Below are positions 26,058-37,742 of a DNA stretch of 64,000 nucleotides, piece by piece. The translations under genes and the position numbers were made by a program. Source of the stretch: Clostridia bacterium (GTDB lineage Bacteria > Bacillota > Clostridia > Oscillospirales > CAG-272). The notes under the pieces were generated by a model. That model did no database searches. It was not told the origin of the DNA and worked only from the letters and a program-made list of their open reading frames with translations. How positions within the stretch are numbered: the first letter of the stretch is position 1; the number at the start of each line of letters is the position of its first letter. Location of the stretch: positions 1-64,000 of the forward strand of contig JAFTUC010000010.1 in NCBI GenBank assembly GCA_017466445.1, read 5' to 3'.

Positions 26058-27455
26058 ATGAAATTCATGGACAAGGACTTCCTTCTCGGAAATGAAACCG
26101 CAAAAAGGCTTTACGAAGACTTTGCAAAGGATATGCCTATAATCGACTATCACTGCCATATAAATCCGCGCGAGATATATGAGGACAGAAAATTTGACAA
26201 CATAACCCAAATATGGCTCGGCGGAGATCATTATAAATGGCGTCTTATAAGAAGCAACGGCGTTACCGAAAACGAGATCACGGGGGATGCCGACGATTAT
26301 ACGAAATTTCTCCGTTTTGCTGAGGCGCTTCCCAAGGCTATAGGAAATCCCATGTATCACTGGACACATCTGGAGCTCAAAAAATATTTCGGATACGACG
26401 GAATTTTGAACGCAAAGACCGCACCCGAGGTTTGGGATATATGCAACAAAAAGCTTTCCTGCGACGATATGACCGTAAGACAGATTATCGAAAGATCGGG
26501 CGTTAAAATGATCGGCACTACCGACGATCCGATCGACGATCTTATCTGGCACAGAAAACTTCGCGATGAGGGAAAATTCAAAACTGCGGTTCTTCCCTCC
26601 TTCCGTCCAGACAAGGCAGTCAACATAGAAAAGCCCGGATTTACCGATTATATCGCAAAGCTTTCCGAGATATCCGAGATAAATATCGAGAGCGTATGTG
26701 ACGTAAAATCCGCTCTCAGCGCGCGTCTTGACTATTTCTGTGAGCTTGGATGCCGAGCTACCGACCACGGACTTGATTACGTGGTTTACGAGGAAGCAGA
26801 TGACTCGGAGATAGAGACGATATTTAAAAAAGCGATGAATGGCGAAAAGATATCTCAGAGCGATGCCGATAAGTACAAGACCGCAATACTTATCCATCTC
26901 GGACGTGAATACGCAAGGCGCGGTATCGTAATGCAGATCCACTACGGAGCGCAAAGAAACACCAACTTTGCAATGTTTGAGAAGCTCGGACCCGACACAG
27001 GATACGATTGCATATCCGTACGCGATTGCGGATATGCTATAACCTCCTTCTTAAACGCTCTTGAAAGGGATTCTCTCCTTCCCAAGACGATCCTCTATTC
27101 GCTTAATCCCCACGACAACGAGCTTCTCGATACTATAATCGGCTCCTTCCAAGGACCCGAGATTGCAGGAAAGATCCAGCACGGATCTGCCTGGTGGTTC
27201 AGCGATACCAAAAGCGGAATGGAGGCGCAGATCAGGTCGCTCGCTAATCTCTCCATTCTCGGAAACTTCATCGGTATGCTTACCGACTCGAGAAGCTTCC
27301 TCTCATATACGAGACACGAATATTTCAGAAGGATACTCTGTAATATTATCGGTACTTGGGTCGAAAACGGCGAATATCCCGATGACAGCGAAGCTCTTGA
27401 AAATATCGTAAAGGGAATCTGCTATTTCAACGCGGAAAAGTATTTTAATATCTGA
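26058..27455 (+). CDS. uxaC: Glucuronate/galacturonate isomerase
   Basis: 465 residues from the ATG at 26058, matching the family start MKFMDKDFLL...; E. coli UxaC has 470. It isomerises D-glucuronate to D-fructuronate and D-galacturonate to D-tagaturonate in the cytoplasm. The metal-dependent amidohydrolase-type fold is indicated by the DYHCH motif (30-34), NPREI, and later IHYGAQRN and SRSFLSYTRHEYFRRILCN. The ribosome binding site AAAGGA is rather far upstream (about 14 bases). First gene of a three-gene hexuronate operon, consistent with pectin-derived galacturonate use. Confidence 0.95.
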   Translation: MKFMDKDFLLGNETAKRLYEDFAKDMPIIDYHCHINPREIYEDRKFDNITQIWLGGDHYKWRLIRSNGVTENEITGDADDYTKFLRFAEALPKAIGNPMYHWTHLELKKYFGYDGILNAKTAPEVWDICNKKLSCDDMTVRQIIERSGVKMIGTTDDPIDDLIWHRKLRDEGKFKTAVLPSFRPDKAVNIEKPGFTDYIAKLSEISEINIESVCDVKSALSARLDYFCELGCRATDHGLDYVVYEEADDSEIETIFKKAMNGEKISQSDADKYKTAILIHLGREYARRGIVMQIHYGAQRNTNFAMFEKLGPDTGYDCISVRDCGYAITSFLNALERDSLLPKTILYSLNPHDNELLDTIIGSFQGPEIAGKIQHGSAWWFSDTKSGMEAQIRSLANLSILGNFIGMLTDSRSFLSYTRHEYFRRILCNIIGTWVENGEYPDDSEALENIVKGICYFNAEKYFNI

Positions 27456-27475
27456 GTCTGAAAGGATACTCGCTC

Positions 27476-28942
27476 ATGAAAATGATAACCGATCTTGGTA
27501 TACTTCCCGAGAAACGTCCTATAAAGATAGTTCAGTTCGGAGAAGGAAATTTTCTCCGTGCCTTTGTTGACAATATGATCGACATCGCAAATGAAAAAGG
27601 CTTTTTTGACGGAAGTATCGCTATTATAAAGCCGATTTCCTACGGAAGCCTTGAAAACTTCAAAAAACAGAACAATCTATATACAACAGTCCTGCGCGGT
27701 AAGGAAAACGGCAAGACCGTATATACCTCCCGTGTTATCAGATGCATATCAAGGGTCCTTGATGCCGCAGAGGATTACGACGAATATATGTCACTTGCCG
27801 AGCTTGACAGTCTTGAATTTATAGTATCCAACACCACGGAGGCAGGGATAGTTCTTAAAAAGGACGACTCTATTGACGCTCTTCCCGATTCATATCCTGG
27901 AAAGCTGACCAAATTTCTTTTCAAAAGATACGAGCATTTTAACGGTGATCCGAGCAAGGGACTTATCGTCCTTCCGGTCGAGCTTATAGAGAACAACGGA
28001 GAAAAGCTTCTCGAGTGCGTACTCGCACTTTCGGACATCTGGCAGCTTCCGGATGGATTTAAAAAATGGATAGTAGAAAACAATACATTCTGCAGTACCT
28101 TAGTCGACCGAATAGTAACCGGATATCCCGGAAAGGAAGCTGCCGAGCTGATATACAACGACATTGGATACGAGGACACGCTTCTTGATGTGGGAGAGCC
28201 GTTTGCACTTTGGGTCATAGAAAGCAAAACCGACATCAGCGAAAGGCTTCCGCTTGACAAGGCGGGACTTCCCGTGATCTTCACCGACAATCAGCGTCCG
28301 TATCGGGAAAGAAAGGTGCGAGTCCTCAACGGAGCTCACACGTCAAGCGTTCTTGCCGCATATCTCTGCGGATTTGATATCGTAAGGGACTGCATGAGCG
28401 ACAGGCTCGTCGGATCCTTCATTCGCCGCGCAGTCACCGAGGAAATCGCTCCGCACGTACCCCTTCCTTACGGTGAGGTCCTCGACTTTGCGAGCTCGGT
28501 TTTCGAGAGATTCGAGAATCCTTTTATTGATCACTCACTTCTCGCAATCTCGCTGAATTCCGTATCCAAATGGAGGTCAAGAGTACTTCCCTCTTTTAAA
28601 GACCACGTAAAAAGCACGGGATTAGTTCCGAGACTACTCACATTCTCTTTTGCTGCGCTTTTAGCCTTTTATACCTCAGATGAGTACGTTGACGGTACTC
28701 TTAAAGCCACAAGATCAAACGGAGACGTATATAGCGTAAGGGACGATAGATCGGTACTCGAATTTTTTGCAGAAAACAGCAAAAAGCCAGCCGAGGAGTT
28801 TGTAAGACTTGCGTGCATGAGGATCGATTTTTGGGGTGAGGATCTCACAAAATACGATACTTTTGAAAGTGAAGTCACAAGATATCTTGATCTTATACGC
28901 AAGGATCCGATAGGCGCTATGAAGCTTGTTATGGAGAATTAA
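27476..28942 (+). CDS. uxaB: Tagaturonate reductase (altronate oxidoreductase)
   Basis: 488 residues of the mannitol dehydrogenase-like NAD-dependent family. IVQFGEGNFLRAF near the N-terminus is the Rossmann-type motif, and VSNTTEAGI and LNGAHT are family hallmarks in the C-terminal domain. It reduces tagaturonate to altronate. UxaB fits better than fructuronate reductase (UxuB), because the partner dehydratase next door is UxaA. AGGA lies 9 bases before the ATG; a second ATG two codons later is a possible alternative. The stop codon touches the start of uxaA. Confidence 0.93.
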   Translation: MKMITDLGILPEKRPIKIVQFGEGNFLRAFVDNMIDIANEKGFFDGSIAIIKPISYGSLENFKKQNNLYTTVLRGKENGKTVYTSRVIRCISRVLDAAEDYDEYMSLAELDSLEFIVSNTTEAGIVLKKDDSIDALPDSYPGKLTKFLFKRYEHFNGDPSKGLIVLPVELIENNGEKLLECVLALSDIWQLPDGFKKWIVENNTFCSTLVDRIVTGYPGKEAAELIYNDIGYEDTLLDVGEPFALWVIESKTDISERLPLDKAGLPVIFTDNQRPYRERKVRVLNGAHTSSVLAAYLCGFDIVRDCMSDRLVGSFIRRAVTEEIAPHVPLPYGEVLDFASSVFERFENPFIDHSLLAISLNSVSKWRSRVLPSFKDHVKSTGLVPRLLTFSFAALLAFYTSDEYVDGTLKATRSNGDVYSVRDDRSVLEFFAENSKKPAEEFVRLACMRIDFWGEDLTKYDTFESEVTRYLDLIRKDPIGAMKLVMEN

Positions 28943-30424
28943 ATGAAAGCTTTCAGAATAAATAATTATGACTCTGTTATCGTTGCCACCTGCGATATTT
29001 CCAGAGGAGAGACCGTCACAGACGGCCTTGACGATATAGAAATACTGTCCGATATTCCGTCAGGTCACAAGATCGCGAGTCGCGATATAAAAGAAAACGA
29101 AAACGTAATAAAATACGGATATCCTATCGGTCACGCAATCCGCGATATCAAAAAGGGTGAGCACGTTCATACTCACAACATCCGTTCGAATCTCTCAAGC
29201 TTACTCGAATACACTTATGAACCGAACTTCAAGGAGATCACCCCAAGGGAGCCCAAATATTTTCTCGGTTACAGGCGTCCCGATAATAGTGTCGGTATAA
29301 GAAACGAGATATGGATAATCCCGACCGTGGGATGCGTAAACTCCATAGTGCGTGAAATAGAGCGCGGATCCGAAAAATACAAAACGGAAAATATCGACGG
29401 AATATTTTCCTATAATCATCCGTACGGATGTTCTCAGCTTGGTGACGATCTTCTAATGACTCTCGACCACCTTGCGGGACTTATAAAGCATCCTAATGCG
29501 GCTGGTGTTTTGGTAGTCGGTCTCGGGTGTGAAAACGGAAATATAGACGAATTAAAAAAGAGACTCGGTGATTACGATCCCAATCGCGTGAGATTCCTCG
29601 TATGTCAGCAGTGCTCTGACGAGATATCGGAAGGAATTTCCATAGTCAAGGAGCTTGCCGCAATGGCAGATCTCTGCAGACGCGAAAAATGCCCTGCCTC
29701 AGAGCTTACCGTAGGTCTGAAATGCGGAGGCTCGGACGGATTTTCGGGCATCACCGCAAATCCACTGCTCGGCGCATTTTCAGACACGCTCATAGCACTC
29801 GGAGGAAGCACGATACTCACAGAGGTTCCCGAAATGTTCGGCGCGGAAACGATACTTATGAACCGCTGCCGCTCTGTACAAGTATTTGACAAGACGGTCG
29901 ATCTGATAAACGGTTTCAAAAAATATTTTATGCGCTACGGAGAGCCGATAGACGAGAATCCATCACCGGGCAACAAGGACGGAGGCATTTCAACACTCGA
30001 GGACAAATCTCTCGGATGCACCCAAAAGGGCGGAAATGCACCGGTAGAGGACGTTCTTGATTACGGTGAGCAGATACGCACAAAAGGCCTTTCCCTTCTC
30101 AGAGCGCCCGGAAACGATCTCGTAGCCTCTGAGGCTCTTGCCGCCGCAGGAGCGCAGCTCATACTTTTCACAACGGGACGCGGAACTCCATTCGGATCTC
30201 CTGTCCCGACTGTCAAGATATCAAGCAACTCAAAGCTTGCCGCCCTAAAGCCATCCTGGATCGATTTTGACGCAGGAAGACTTCTTTCGGGGCTCGATAT
30301 GCGCTCACTTTCCGAAGAATTCACCGATTACGTTTTATCGGTAGCTTCAGGAGAAATAAGGGCAAGCTCCGAGAAGCTCGACAAGCACGGACTTGCGATA
30401 TTCAAGGACGGAATAACTTTATAA
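28943..30424 (+). CDS. uxaA: Altronate dehydratase
   Basis: 493 residues. The N-terminal SAF-like domain (about 1-90) is followed by the UxaA catalytic region, with HPYGCSQLGDDL, VGLGCENGN, LKCGGSDGFSG and TTGRGTPFG. It dehydrates D-altronate to 2-keto-3-deoxygluconate in the cytoplasm. The ATG follows the uxaB stop with no gap (TAAATG), so translation is coupled. The downstream KDG kinase and aldolase genes are not in this window. Confidence 0.95.
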   Translation: MKAFRINNYDSVIVATCDISRGETVTDGLDDIEILSDIPSGHKIASRDIKENENVIKYGYPIGHAIRDIKKGEHVHTHNIRSNLSSLLEYTYEPNFKEITPREPKYFLGYRRPDNSVGIRNEIWIIPTVGCVNSIVREIERGSEKYKTENIDGIFSYNHPYGCSQLGDDLLMTLDHLAGLIKHPNAAGVLVVGLGCENGNIDELKKRLGDYDPNRVRFLVCQQCSDEISEGISIVKELAAMADLCRREKCPASELTVGLKCGGSDGFSGITANPLLGAFSDTLIALGGSTILTEVPEMFGAETILMNRCRSVQVFDKTVDLINGFKKYFMRYGEPIDENPSPGNKDGGISTLEDKSLGCTQKGGNAPVEDVLDYGEQIRTKGLSLLRAPGNDLVASEALAAAGAQLILFTTGRGTPFGSPVPTVKISSNSKLAALKPSWIDFDAGRLLSGLDMRSLSEEFTDYVLSVASGEIRASSEKLDKHGLAIFKDGITL

Positions 30425-30440
30425 AATTCATTAAAAGCAA

Positions 30441-30476
30441 AAGATGCACGCCTCGAAAGATCAAGGTGTGCATCTT
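30441..30476. terminator. Bidirectional terminator between uxaA and pflA
   Basis: AAGATGCACGCCT pairs with AGGTGTGCATCTT (one G-T) around a 10-base loop between the two convergent genes. A-rich and T-rich flanks allow use in both directions. Confidence 0.75.
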
Positions 30477-30479
30477 CTA

Positions 30480-31202
30480 TTATTTATCAAGCATACTGTC
30501 TGCAAAGCGCTGAAGTCTCAAAAGAGTTTCCTTATCAAGCGCATTTTTATCAGAAAAGCGATTAGTCAGACCAAGCTCAGAGTATTTGAAGAATCCCATA
30601 GTATGGAAGGCAAGAAGCTCGTATTTTTTTACACACTTTTTGCCGTAAATATAAGGGATATATTTCTCAACGCTCTTTTCACTGTCGTTAATACCCGGAA
30701 CGATAACGGTACGGACGACCGTTTCTTTTCCGATATCTTCGAGAAATTCAAGTGTTTTAAGCACGTTTTTCATATCCGCGCCCGTATATTCAAGATAGCT
30801 TTCGTCACTCCAGAATTTAAGGTCAAGAAGTACTCTCTGTGAATTTTCAAGAACGTGCTTTATCGCATCCGTAAGAGGAAGCGCGCCCGATGTATCTATA
30901 ACGTACGGGATCGACTCGCTATCAAGAAGAGGTACCGTCTCAGAGATGAATTCAGCCTGCAAAAGCGGCTCTCCGCCGACAAAGGTAACCCCACCGTCAT
31001 TTTTAAAATAGGGCTTAAATCTGGATATCTTCATTACAAGCTCGGACGGCGTCATCTCTGTTTTGGCAGATTCACACACCCACATATCCGGATTATGACA
31101 GTACGCGCATCTGAGCGGACATCCGGCAAAAAAGACCGCAAAGCGAACACCGCCGCCATCAAGCGTTGCAAGGCTTTCAAACGAATGTATATATCCCTTC
31201 AT
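30480..31202 (-). CDS. pflA: Pyruvate formate-lyase activating enzyme
   Basis: 240 residues from the ATG at 31202 (MKGYIHSFES). A radical SAM enzyme with the CxxxCxxC cluster Cys28, Cys32, Cys35 (GCPLRCAYC) and GGEPLLQ. It uses S-adenosylmethionine to install the glycyl radical on PflB. No clear Shine-Dalgarno is seen; the ATG is 10 bases after the pflB stop, so coupled translation is likely. A longer in-frame start at 31250 would lie inside pflB and does not match the family N-terminus. Confidence 0.93.
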   Translation of the reverse strand: MKGYIHSFESLATLDGGGVRFAVFFAGCPLRCAYCHNPDMWVCESAKTEMTPSELVMKISRFKPYFKNDGGVTFVGGEPLLQAEFISETVPLLDSESIPYVIDTSGALPLTDAIKHVLENSQRVLLDLKFWSDESYLEYTGADMKNVLKTLEFLEDIGKETVVRTVIVPGINDSEKSVEKYIPYIYGKKCVKKYELLAFHTMGFFKYSELGLTNRFSDKNALDKETLLRLQRFADSMLDK

Positions 31203-31212
31203 TTTCACGTTT

Positions 31213-33438
31213 TCACATCTTTTCGTGGAAGGTCCTTGATATGACCTCAAGCTGCTTATCCTTTGTCAGCTTATTGAAATTCACGGCATATCCGCTTACA
31301 CGGATAGTAAGCGACGGATAGAGTGTAGGATCGTTCATTGCGTCGATAAGCTTCTGGCGGTTGAGAACGTTCACGTTAAGATGGTGCGCATCCTGAACAA
31401 AATATCCGTCAAGAACGTTAACGAGGTTAGAGATCCTGTTTTCCTCATCGCTTCCGAGCGTATCGGGCGTTATCGAGAAGGTGTTCGAGATTCCGTCCTG
31501 ACAGCAGTCATAGCATATCTTCGCTACCGAATTGAGTGATGAAAGCGCTCCGTCCTTATCACGCCCGTGCATAGGATTTGCACCGGGTGCAAAGGGCTCG
31601 CCTGCTCTTCTTCCGTCGGGAGTAGCGCCCGTTTTCTGTCCGTATACGACGTTAGAGGTGATCGTAAGTATAGAAAGCGTATGCTTTGCTCCTCTGTAAG
31701 CCTTTGTCTTACAAAGCTCGGTGTAGAAGAATTCGGTTATCCATTTGGCGATCGAGTCAACCCTGTCATCATCATTTCCGTATTTCGGGAAATCGCCCTC
31801 GGTCTTAAAATCAACGATTATACCGCGCTCATCCTTGATAGGAGTGACCCGTGCATATTTTATAGCGCTCAGGCTATCGGTAAGTACGCTGAGACCGCTG
31901 ATACCGAATGCCATAAGTCTTTCGGGCTCAACGTCATGAAGAGACATCATAAGGCGCTCATACGCGTATCTGTCGTGCATATAGTGAATTATGTTCATGG
32001 TGTTGACGTAGAGCTTTGCCATCCACGAAGCATACATCTTAAATGCCTCAAGGACCTCCTCATAATCAAGAACTGCTTCGTCAAAGGATCTGCCCTCGGG
32101 TGCGATCTGCTCGCCGTGGATCTCATCCTTTCCGCCGTTAAGTGCCATAAGAAGCACCTTTGCAAGATTACATCTCGCACCGAAGAACTGCATCTGCTTA
32201 CCCGTCTTCATAGCCGAAACACAGCACGCGATAGAATAATCGTCCCCAAAATCACGGCGCATCACGTCGTCATTCTCATACTGAACCGAATCGGTGTCGA
32301 TCGAAACCTTAGCGCAGAAGCGCTTGAACGGCTCTGAAAGCTTCTGAGACCAAAGGATAGTAAGATTAGGCTCCGCACTCGGTCCGAGATTATAAAGGGT
32401 CTGAAGGAATCTGAAGCAGGTCTTTGTTACAAGAGATCTTCCGTCCTCGCACATTCCGGCTATAGAGCAGGTTACCCACACGGGGTCTCCGGCGAAAAGA
32501 TTGTTATATTCGGGAGTACGCAGGTGACGTACAAGTCTCATCTTGAGCACAAGATCGTCGATAAGCTCCTGTGCATGAAGCTCGTCAAGAGTTCCCTCAT
32601 CGAGATCACGCTGAATATATATATCGAGGAATGCGGAAATTCTTCCGATACTGTTTGCTGCGCCGTTCTGCTCCTTTACCGCTCCGAGATATCCGAAATA
32701 GAGCCACTGTACAGCCTCGTAAGCGTTGTCCGCAGGCTTAGATATATCGCATCCGTACTCAGCTGCCATAGTTACGAGCTGCTTCATAAATTCAAGCTGC
32801 TTTTCAATATCCTCAAGAAGCTGGATATTATCGGCATCCATATTTCTTTCGCTTATACGCTTTTTATCGAGCGTGCGCTCTTTAATAAGATGTTCCATTC
32901 CGTAAAGCGCTATACGGCGATAGTCACCGATGATCCTACCGCGCGCATAGGCATCGGGAAGTCCTGTAAGGACACCTGCGTGCCTTGCCTTTTTCATAGT
33001 ATCCGTATATACTCTGAAAACACCGGTATTATGGGTAGTACGGTATTTGAATTCGTTATAGACGTTTTCTCCTATCTCATAGCCGTATGCCTGGCATGCC
33101 TGAACCGCGTTACGGTATCCGGCAAAGGGATTCACCGCCCTCTTTAAGGGCTCGTCGGTCTGGAGTCCGACGATTATATCCTTATTTTTTATTACGTATC
33201 CGGGTCTGTGCGAAAGTATTGAGGATACGTTATCGGTATCTATACTAAGCACGCCGCCCTTTTCGTTTTCCGCAATAAGCAGTCTTTCAACCTCGGCTCT
33301 TACCTCGTCTGTTCGCTCGGTAGTTCCGGAAAGAAACTCCCCTCCGCCTCGGTATTCGGTATAATTCCTTTTTATAAAGTCACTTACGTCTATATTTAAA
33401 CTCCAGTTTCCTTCTTTGAAGTTTCTCCATTGATTCAT
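31213..33438 (-). CDS. pflB: Pyruvate formate-lyase
   Basis: 741 residues from the ATG at 33438, with AAAGGAA 5-6 bases before it. It is a glycyl radical enzyme splitting pyruvate plus CoA into acetyl-CoA and formate in anaerobic fermentation. The adjacent catalytic cysteines are Cys405-Cys406 (ACCVSAM), and the radical Gly is Gly716 in RVSGYAVNF. Length is close to the E. coli enzyme (760). It is followed directly by its activase. With ackA in this window, it gives a formate plus acetate route to ATP. Confidence 0.96.
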   Translation of the reverse strand: MNQWRNFKEGNWSLNIDVSDFIKRNYTEYRGGGEFLSGTTERTDEVRAEVERLLIAENEKGGVLSIDTDNVSSILSHRPGYVIKNKDIIVGLQTDEPLKRAVNPFAGYRNAVQACQAYGYEIGENVYNEFKYRTTHNTGVFRVYTDTMKKARHAGVLTGLPDAYARGRIIGDYRRIALYGMEHLIKERTLDKKRISERNMDADNIQLLEDIEKQLEFMKQLVTMAAEYGCDISKPADNAYEAVQWLYFGYLGAVKEQNGAANSIGRISAFLDIYIQRDLDEGTLDELHAQELIDDLVLKMRLVRHLRTPEYNNLFAGDPVWVTCSIAGMCEDGRSLVTKTCFRFLQTLYNLGPSAEPNLTILWSQKLSEPFKRFCAKVSIDTDSVQYENDDVMRRDFGDDYSIACCVSAMKTGKQMQFFGARCNLAKVLLMALNGGKDEIHGEQIAPEGRSFDEAVLDYEEVLEAFKMYASWMAKLYVNTMNIIHYMHDRYAYERLMMSLHDVEPERLMAFGISGLSVLTDSLSAIKYARVTPIKDERGIIVDFKTEGDFPKYGNDDDRVDSIAKWITEFFYTELCKTKAYRGAKHTLSILTITSNVVYGQKTGATPDGRRAGEPFAPGANPMHGRDKDGALSSLNSVAKICYDCCQDGISNTFSITPDTLGSDEENRISNLVNVLDGYFVQDAHHLNVNVLNRQKLIDAMNDPTLYPSLTIRVSGYAVNFNKLTKDKQLEVISRTFHEKM

Positions 33439-33471
33439 AAAAAATTCCTTTCGTAGCAAAGAGAAAAACGC

Positions 33472-33504
33472 AAAATCCCGCAGTCATAGCGAGGGCGGGA
33501 TTTT
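33472..33504 (-). terminator. Terminator of guaB
   Basis: AAAATCCCGC / GCGGGATTTT, a 10-bp stem with a 13-base loop, between guaB and pflB. On the minus strand it is followed by GCGTTTTTC. Confidence 0.8.
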
Positions 33505-33515
33505 ATGTTATACTC

Positions 33516-35018
<1,503 letters not shown>

Positions 35019-35042
35019 TCACTTTACAAATTTATTATTATA

Positions 35043-35070
35043 ATTATACTTATTTTTCTCTCTTTGTCAA
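35043..35070 (-). promoter_or_regulatory. Promoter of guaB
   Basis: TTGACA (35070-35065), 16 bases, TATAAT (35048-35043) on the minus strand, 65 bases upstream of the guaB start. Confidence 0.8.
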
Positions 35071-35137
35071 GAGCAAACAAAGCGAAAAGTCTTTTTTTAT
35101 CATTAGCACAAAAAAAGACATTTTTACATCTCCCTAT

Positions 35138-35166
35138 TTGACAAATTTATATTTATGTGATATAAT
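35138..35166 (+). promoter_or_regulatory. Promoter of the diacylglycerol kinase-like gene
   Basis: TTGACA (35138-35143), 17 bases, TATAAT (35161-35166): perfect consensus, divergent from the guaB promoter. Confidence 0.88.
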
Positions 35167-35202
35167 AACGTAGTTTATCAAACTAACAGTTGCGAGGTAC
35201 TT

Positions 35203-36063
35203 ATGGTAAAGACCAAAGAGTTCACTATAATCAACTCCAAAAACAAATCTCCCGCAGGCGTGGATCTGTCAAAATGCTACAGATCAACGGGACCCGGTGA
35301 CGCAACAGAAAAGATAAAGGAAATATGCCAAGGCGATCCTGACGCACACGTTACCATATACGGAGGCGACGGCAGTGTCTACGAGGCAGTCAACGCAATA
35401 ATGTCCGCCTCTGCGTGCAAAAGCGCGTCTCTCACAGTATGCCCTCTCGGCACGGGAAACGATTTCGTAAAATCTCTTCCAAAGGACGATCATTTCGAGA
35501 AAAGGATCGATCTTATAAAATTCAACGACAGCTACTGCGCTAACATACTTAATATAGGATTTGACTGCGACGTTGTCGCAACCACCGAAAAGCTCAAAAG
35601 GTTAAAGCTCGTAAAAGGCAGTATTGCGTATGCCATCGGAGTAGTATGCACTATCTTCAAACGGCTCGGAAAAAAATTCGAGATCGAGATGACCCTTGAG
35701 AGCGGAAAAAAGATTCGTGAAATCGGAGACCATCTGCTTTGTCTCGTGGCAAACGGAAAATATTACGGCGGAGGCTTCAAATCAGCTCCTCTTGCCGAGC
35801 TTGACGATGGTCTTCTCGATGTGGTTCTCGTTAAGAAAATGTCGCGCTTCCGTTTTATCAGATTTGTGGGCGGATACAAAAAAGGAAAGCATATCCTTCC
35901 TGACGGCAGTGTGAGTCCGAAATACGCGTCTATAGCAAAATTTTTCAGATGCACCGCTCTCTCATTTAAAAGCGTCGGCAGAGTATGCGCGGACGGTGAG
36001 ATAATCGAGTGCGAAGATCTTGATATTTCCGTAGTACATAAGGCAATAAACATAGTTAAATAA
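35203..36063 (+). CDS. Diacylglycerol/lipid kinase family protein
   Basis: 286 residues of the DagK/YegS-like lipid kinase family. The nucleotide-binding motif reads YGGDGSVYEAVNAI (usual GGDGT), followed by PLGTGNDFVKSL. A C-terminal beta domain ends with CADGEI. It most likely phosphorylates diacylglycerol or another lipid at the membrane for phospholipid recycling. GAGGT lies before the ATG. Substrate is not certain; sphingosine- and NAD-kinase relatives share the fold. Single-gene unit bounded by a promoter and a strong terminator. Confidence 0.88.
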   Translation: MVKTKEFTIINSKNKSPAGVDLSKCYRSTGPGDATEKIKEICQGDPDAHVTIYGGDGSVYEAVNAIMSASACKSASLTVCPLGTGNDFVKSLPKDDHFEKRIDLIKFNDSYCANILNIGFDCDVVATTEKLKRLKLVKGSIAYAIGVVCTIFKRLGKKFEIEMTLESGKKIREIGDHLLCLVANGKYYGGGFKSAPLAELDDGLLDVVLVKKMSRFRFIRFVGGYKKGKHILPDGSVSPKYASIAKFFRCTALSFKSVGRVCADGEIIECEDLDISVVHKAINIVK

Positions 36064-36067
36064 AACC

Positions 36068-36098
36068 AAGTGGCGGATACGTTTCGTATCCGCCACTT
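36068..36098. terminator. Bidirectional terminator
   Basis: AAGTGGCGGATACG-TTT-CGTATCCGCCACTT, a 14-bp perfect stem followed by ATTTTT on the plus strand. It serves the lipid kinase gene and probably the convergent nitrilase-GDPD gene. Confidence 0.92.
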
Positions 36099-36108
36099 AT
36101 TTTTAACG

Positions 36109-37719
36109 TTACGATATACCGAGAGCGTTTGATATCTTAAGATAATCGTTTGTAAGTATCACGTCTATTCCCATCTCGCGGTAACGCTTAGCCTCTTCTA
36201 TGTCATCGGCAAAGAAAACGTTACAGATTATTCCGTGCTCGTGAGCCTTATCCACCATTTCCTGATTAAAATAGGGCTTAAAAAGCTGTACCTTCTGCGC
36301 GCCGAGCTCGATAGCTCTGTCAACTATAGCATACGGGCGCTTATCGTCATGTCCGACGCATACGTTTATATCGGGAGCGTATATTCTGAGCTTTCTTATC
36401 ACCTCGTCGTTTACCGTCATAAAATAAACGTGCTTTTCGCAGTCGTATTTACGGATCAGGGAAACTATATCCTCTATCCTCTCATCGGGAAGATTGCAGT
36501 CCCAGATCTTTACGTGTATGTTCATTATGACACGTCCGGCAAATTTCCGGAGTATCTCCTCAAAGGTGGATATCTTCAGACCGCTGAAGGATTTTCCAAA
36601 CTCAACGCCGAAATCGAGCTCGGAAAGCTCCTTGTAGGTATGCTCGTATATAATGCCCTTTCCGTTGCTTACCCTATCAAGATACATATCGTGGCAGGAA
36701 ACTATCACTCCATCAGAGGTCGACCAGAGATCAAACTCGATCTCCTTGGCACCAAGCGCTACTGCGGCACCCCATGCAGGCATAGTATTCTCGGGAGCAG
36801 CCGTACTGAAGCCTCGGTGCGCGCAAAGACGGGGATACGGCATATCATTATCGTTCATCACAACCGATGCGCCTGCGTTACGGTAGAGCCACGGACGTCT
36901 TCCCTGCTCGATATACTGATAGTGAGCGGTAGGCTTTCCGTTAAATCCAGCGGCCTTATAGTATTTTTGGTGAGGATCTATCTCACAGCTTGCAAGTCCC
37001 ACATCGTTTTTCATATTCACGAGCTCGGTTCCGTCGGGAGTGATAACCGAGCTGCATCCGCACACCTCGCTGTCTGCGCCGAGAGATATTGACGCACGGA
37101 TAAGATAAGCGTTCGTATTGTAGCAAAGGAACTTATTTATTATCGAAAGTGCCGAATGCGTATCGGTGCGCTGATAGGAGCAGCCGATTATAACGTCGAT
37201 ATCCTTTCTCGCAAGACGCGCGAAATTTTCATAAAAATAGAAATCGTAGCAGGTCATAAAGCCGAATCTGATGCCCTCGAGCTCAAGAACGTAAGGCTCG
37301 GAAAATTCGTAGCTGTACTTAACGTCGAGTCCGTATCCGCCATCACTCGCGGGTCTTACCTCGCTCGGTGCCGGATGAGCCTTGAAATATTTACCGACAA
37401 GCTCTCCCAGTCTGTTCAGTGCGTATGTGGTATTTATGTAACCGCTTCCGCTATCGTAAGCGGCATTGAAAAAGAGGATGGAATTGCATCTTTTCGCGGT
37501 ATACGCCGCCTTTTCCTTTAAGATCGCGTTATTTTTTTCAATTGCGGCGTAAAATTGCTCCGATCCCGACACGTTTGCAGGAACGTCGGAATATTCGGGA
37601 AGAACGATAATATCGCTCGTCTCATCACATTTATCGAGAAGCTCGATAACGCCGTCAAAGCATTTTTGCATATCCTTTTCATTCATTGAATATGCCGGCT
37701 GCAGAACAGTAACCTTCAT
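36109..37719 (-). CDS. Nitrilase-family / glycerophosphodiester phosphodiesterase fusion
   Basis: 536 residues from the ATG at 37719 (AAGGAG 6 bases upstream). Residues 1-275 form a carbon-nitrogen hydrolase with the Glu-Lys-Cys triad Glu42 (LPEYSD), Lys113 (KYFKAHP) and Cys157 (MTCYDF). Residues about 295-536 form a GDPD domain with His301-Arg302, Glu310-Asn311, Glu328, Asp330 and His343, all as in active GDPD enzymes. Both halves therefore look catalytically intact. The GDPD part would release glycerol-3-phosphate from deacylated phospholipids; the amidase substrate is unknown. The join is in one uninterrupted frame without a stop. Fusion of these families is unfamiliar to me. Confidence 0.88.
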   Translation of the reverse strand: MKVTVLQPAYSMNEKDMQKCFDGVIELLDKCDETSDIIVLPEYSDVPANVSGSEQFYAAIEKNNAILKEKAAYTAKRCNSILFFNAAYDSGSGYINTTYALNRLGELVGKYFKAHPAPSEVRPASDGGYGLDVKYSYEFSEPYVLELEGIRFGFMTCYDFYFYENFARLARKDIDVIIGCSYQRTDTHSALSIINKFLCYNTNAYLIRASISLGADSEVCGCSSVITPDGTELVNMKNDVGLASCEIDPHQKYYKAAGFNGKPTAHYQYIEQGRRPWLYRNAGASVVMNDNDMPYPRLCAHRGFSTAAPENTMPAWGAAVALGAKEIEFDLWSTSDGVIVSCHDMYLDRVSNGKGIIYEHTYKELSELDFGVEFGKSFSGLKISTFEEILRKFAGRVIMNIHVKIWDCNLPDERIEDIVSLIRKYDCEKHVYFMTVNDEVIRKLRIYAPDINVCVGHDDKRPYAIVDRAIELGAQKVQLFKPYFNQEMVDKAHEHGIICNVFFADDIEEAKRYREMGIDVILTNDYLKISNALGIS

Positions 37720-37742
37720 AATTATCTCCTTAAGCATTTTAA

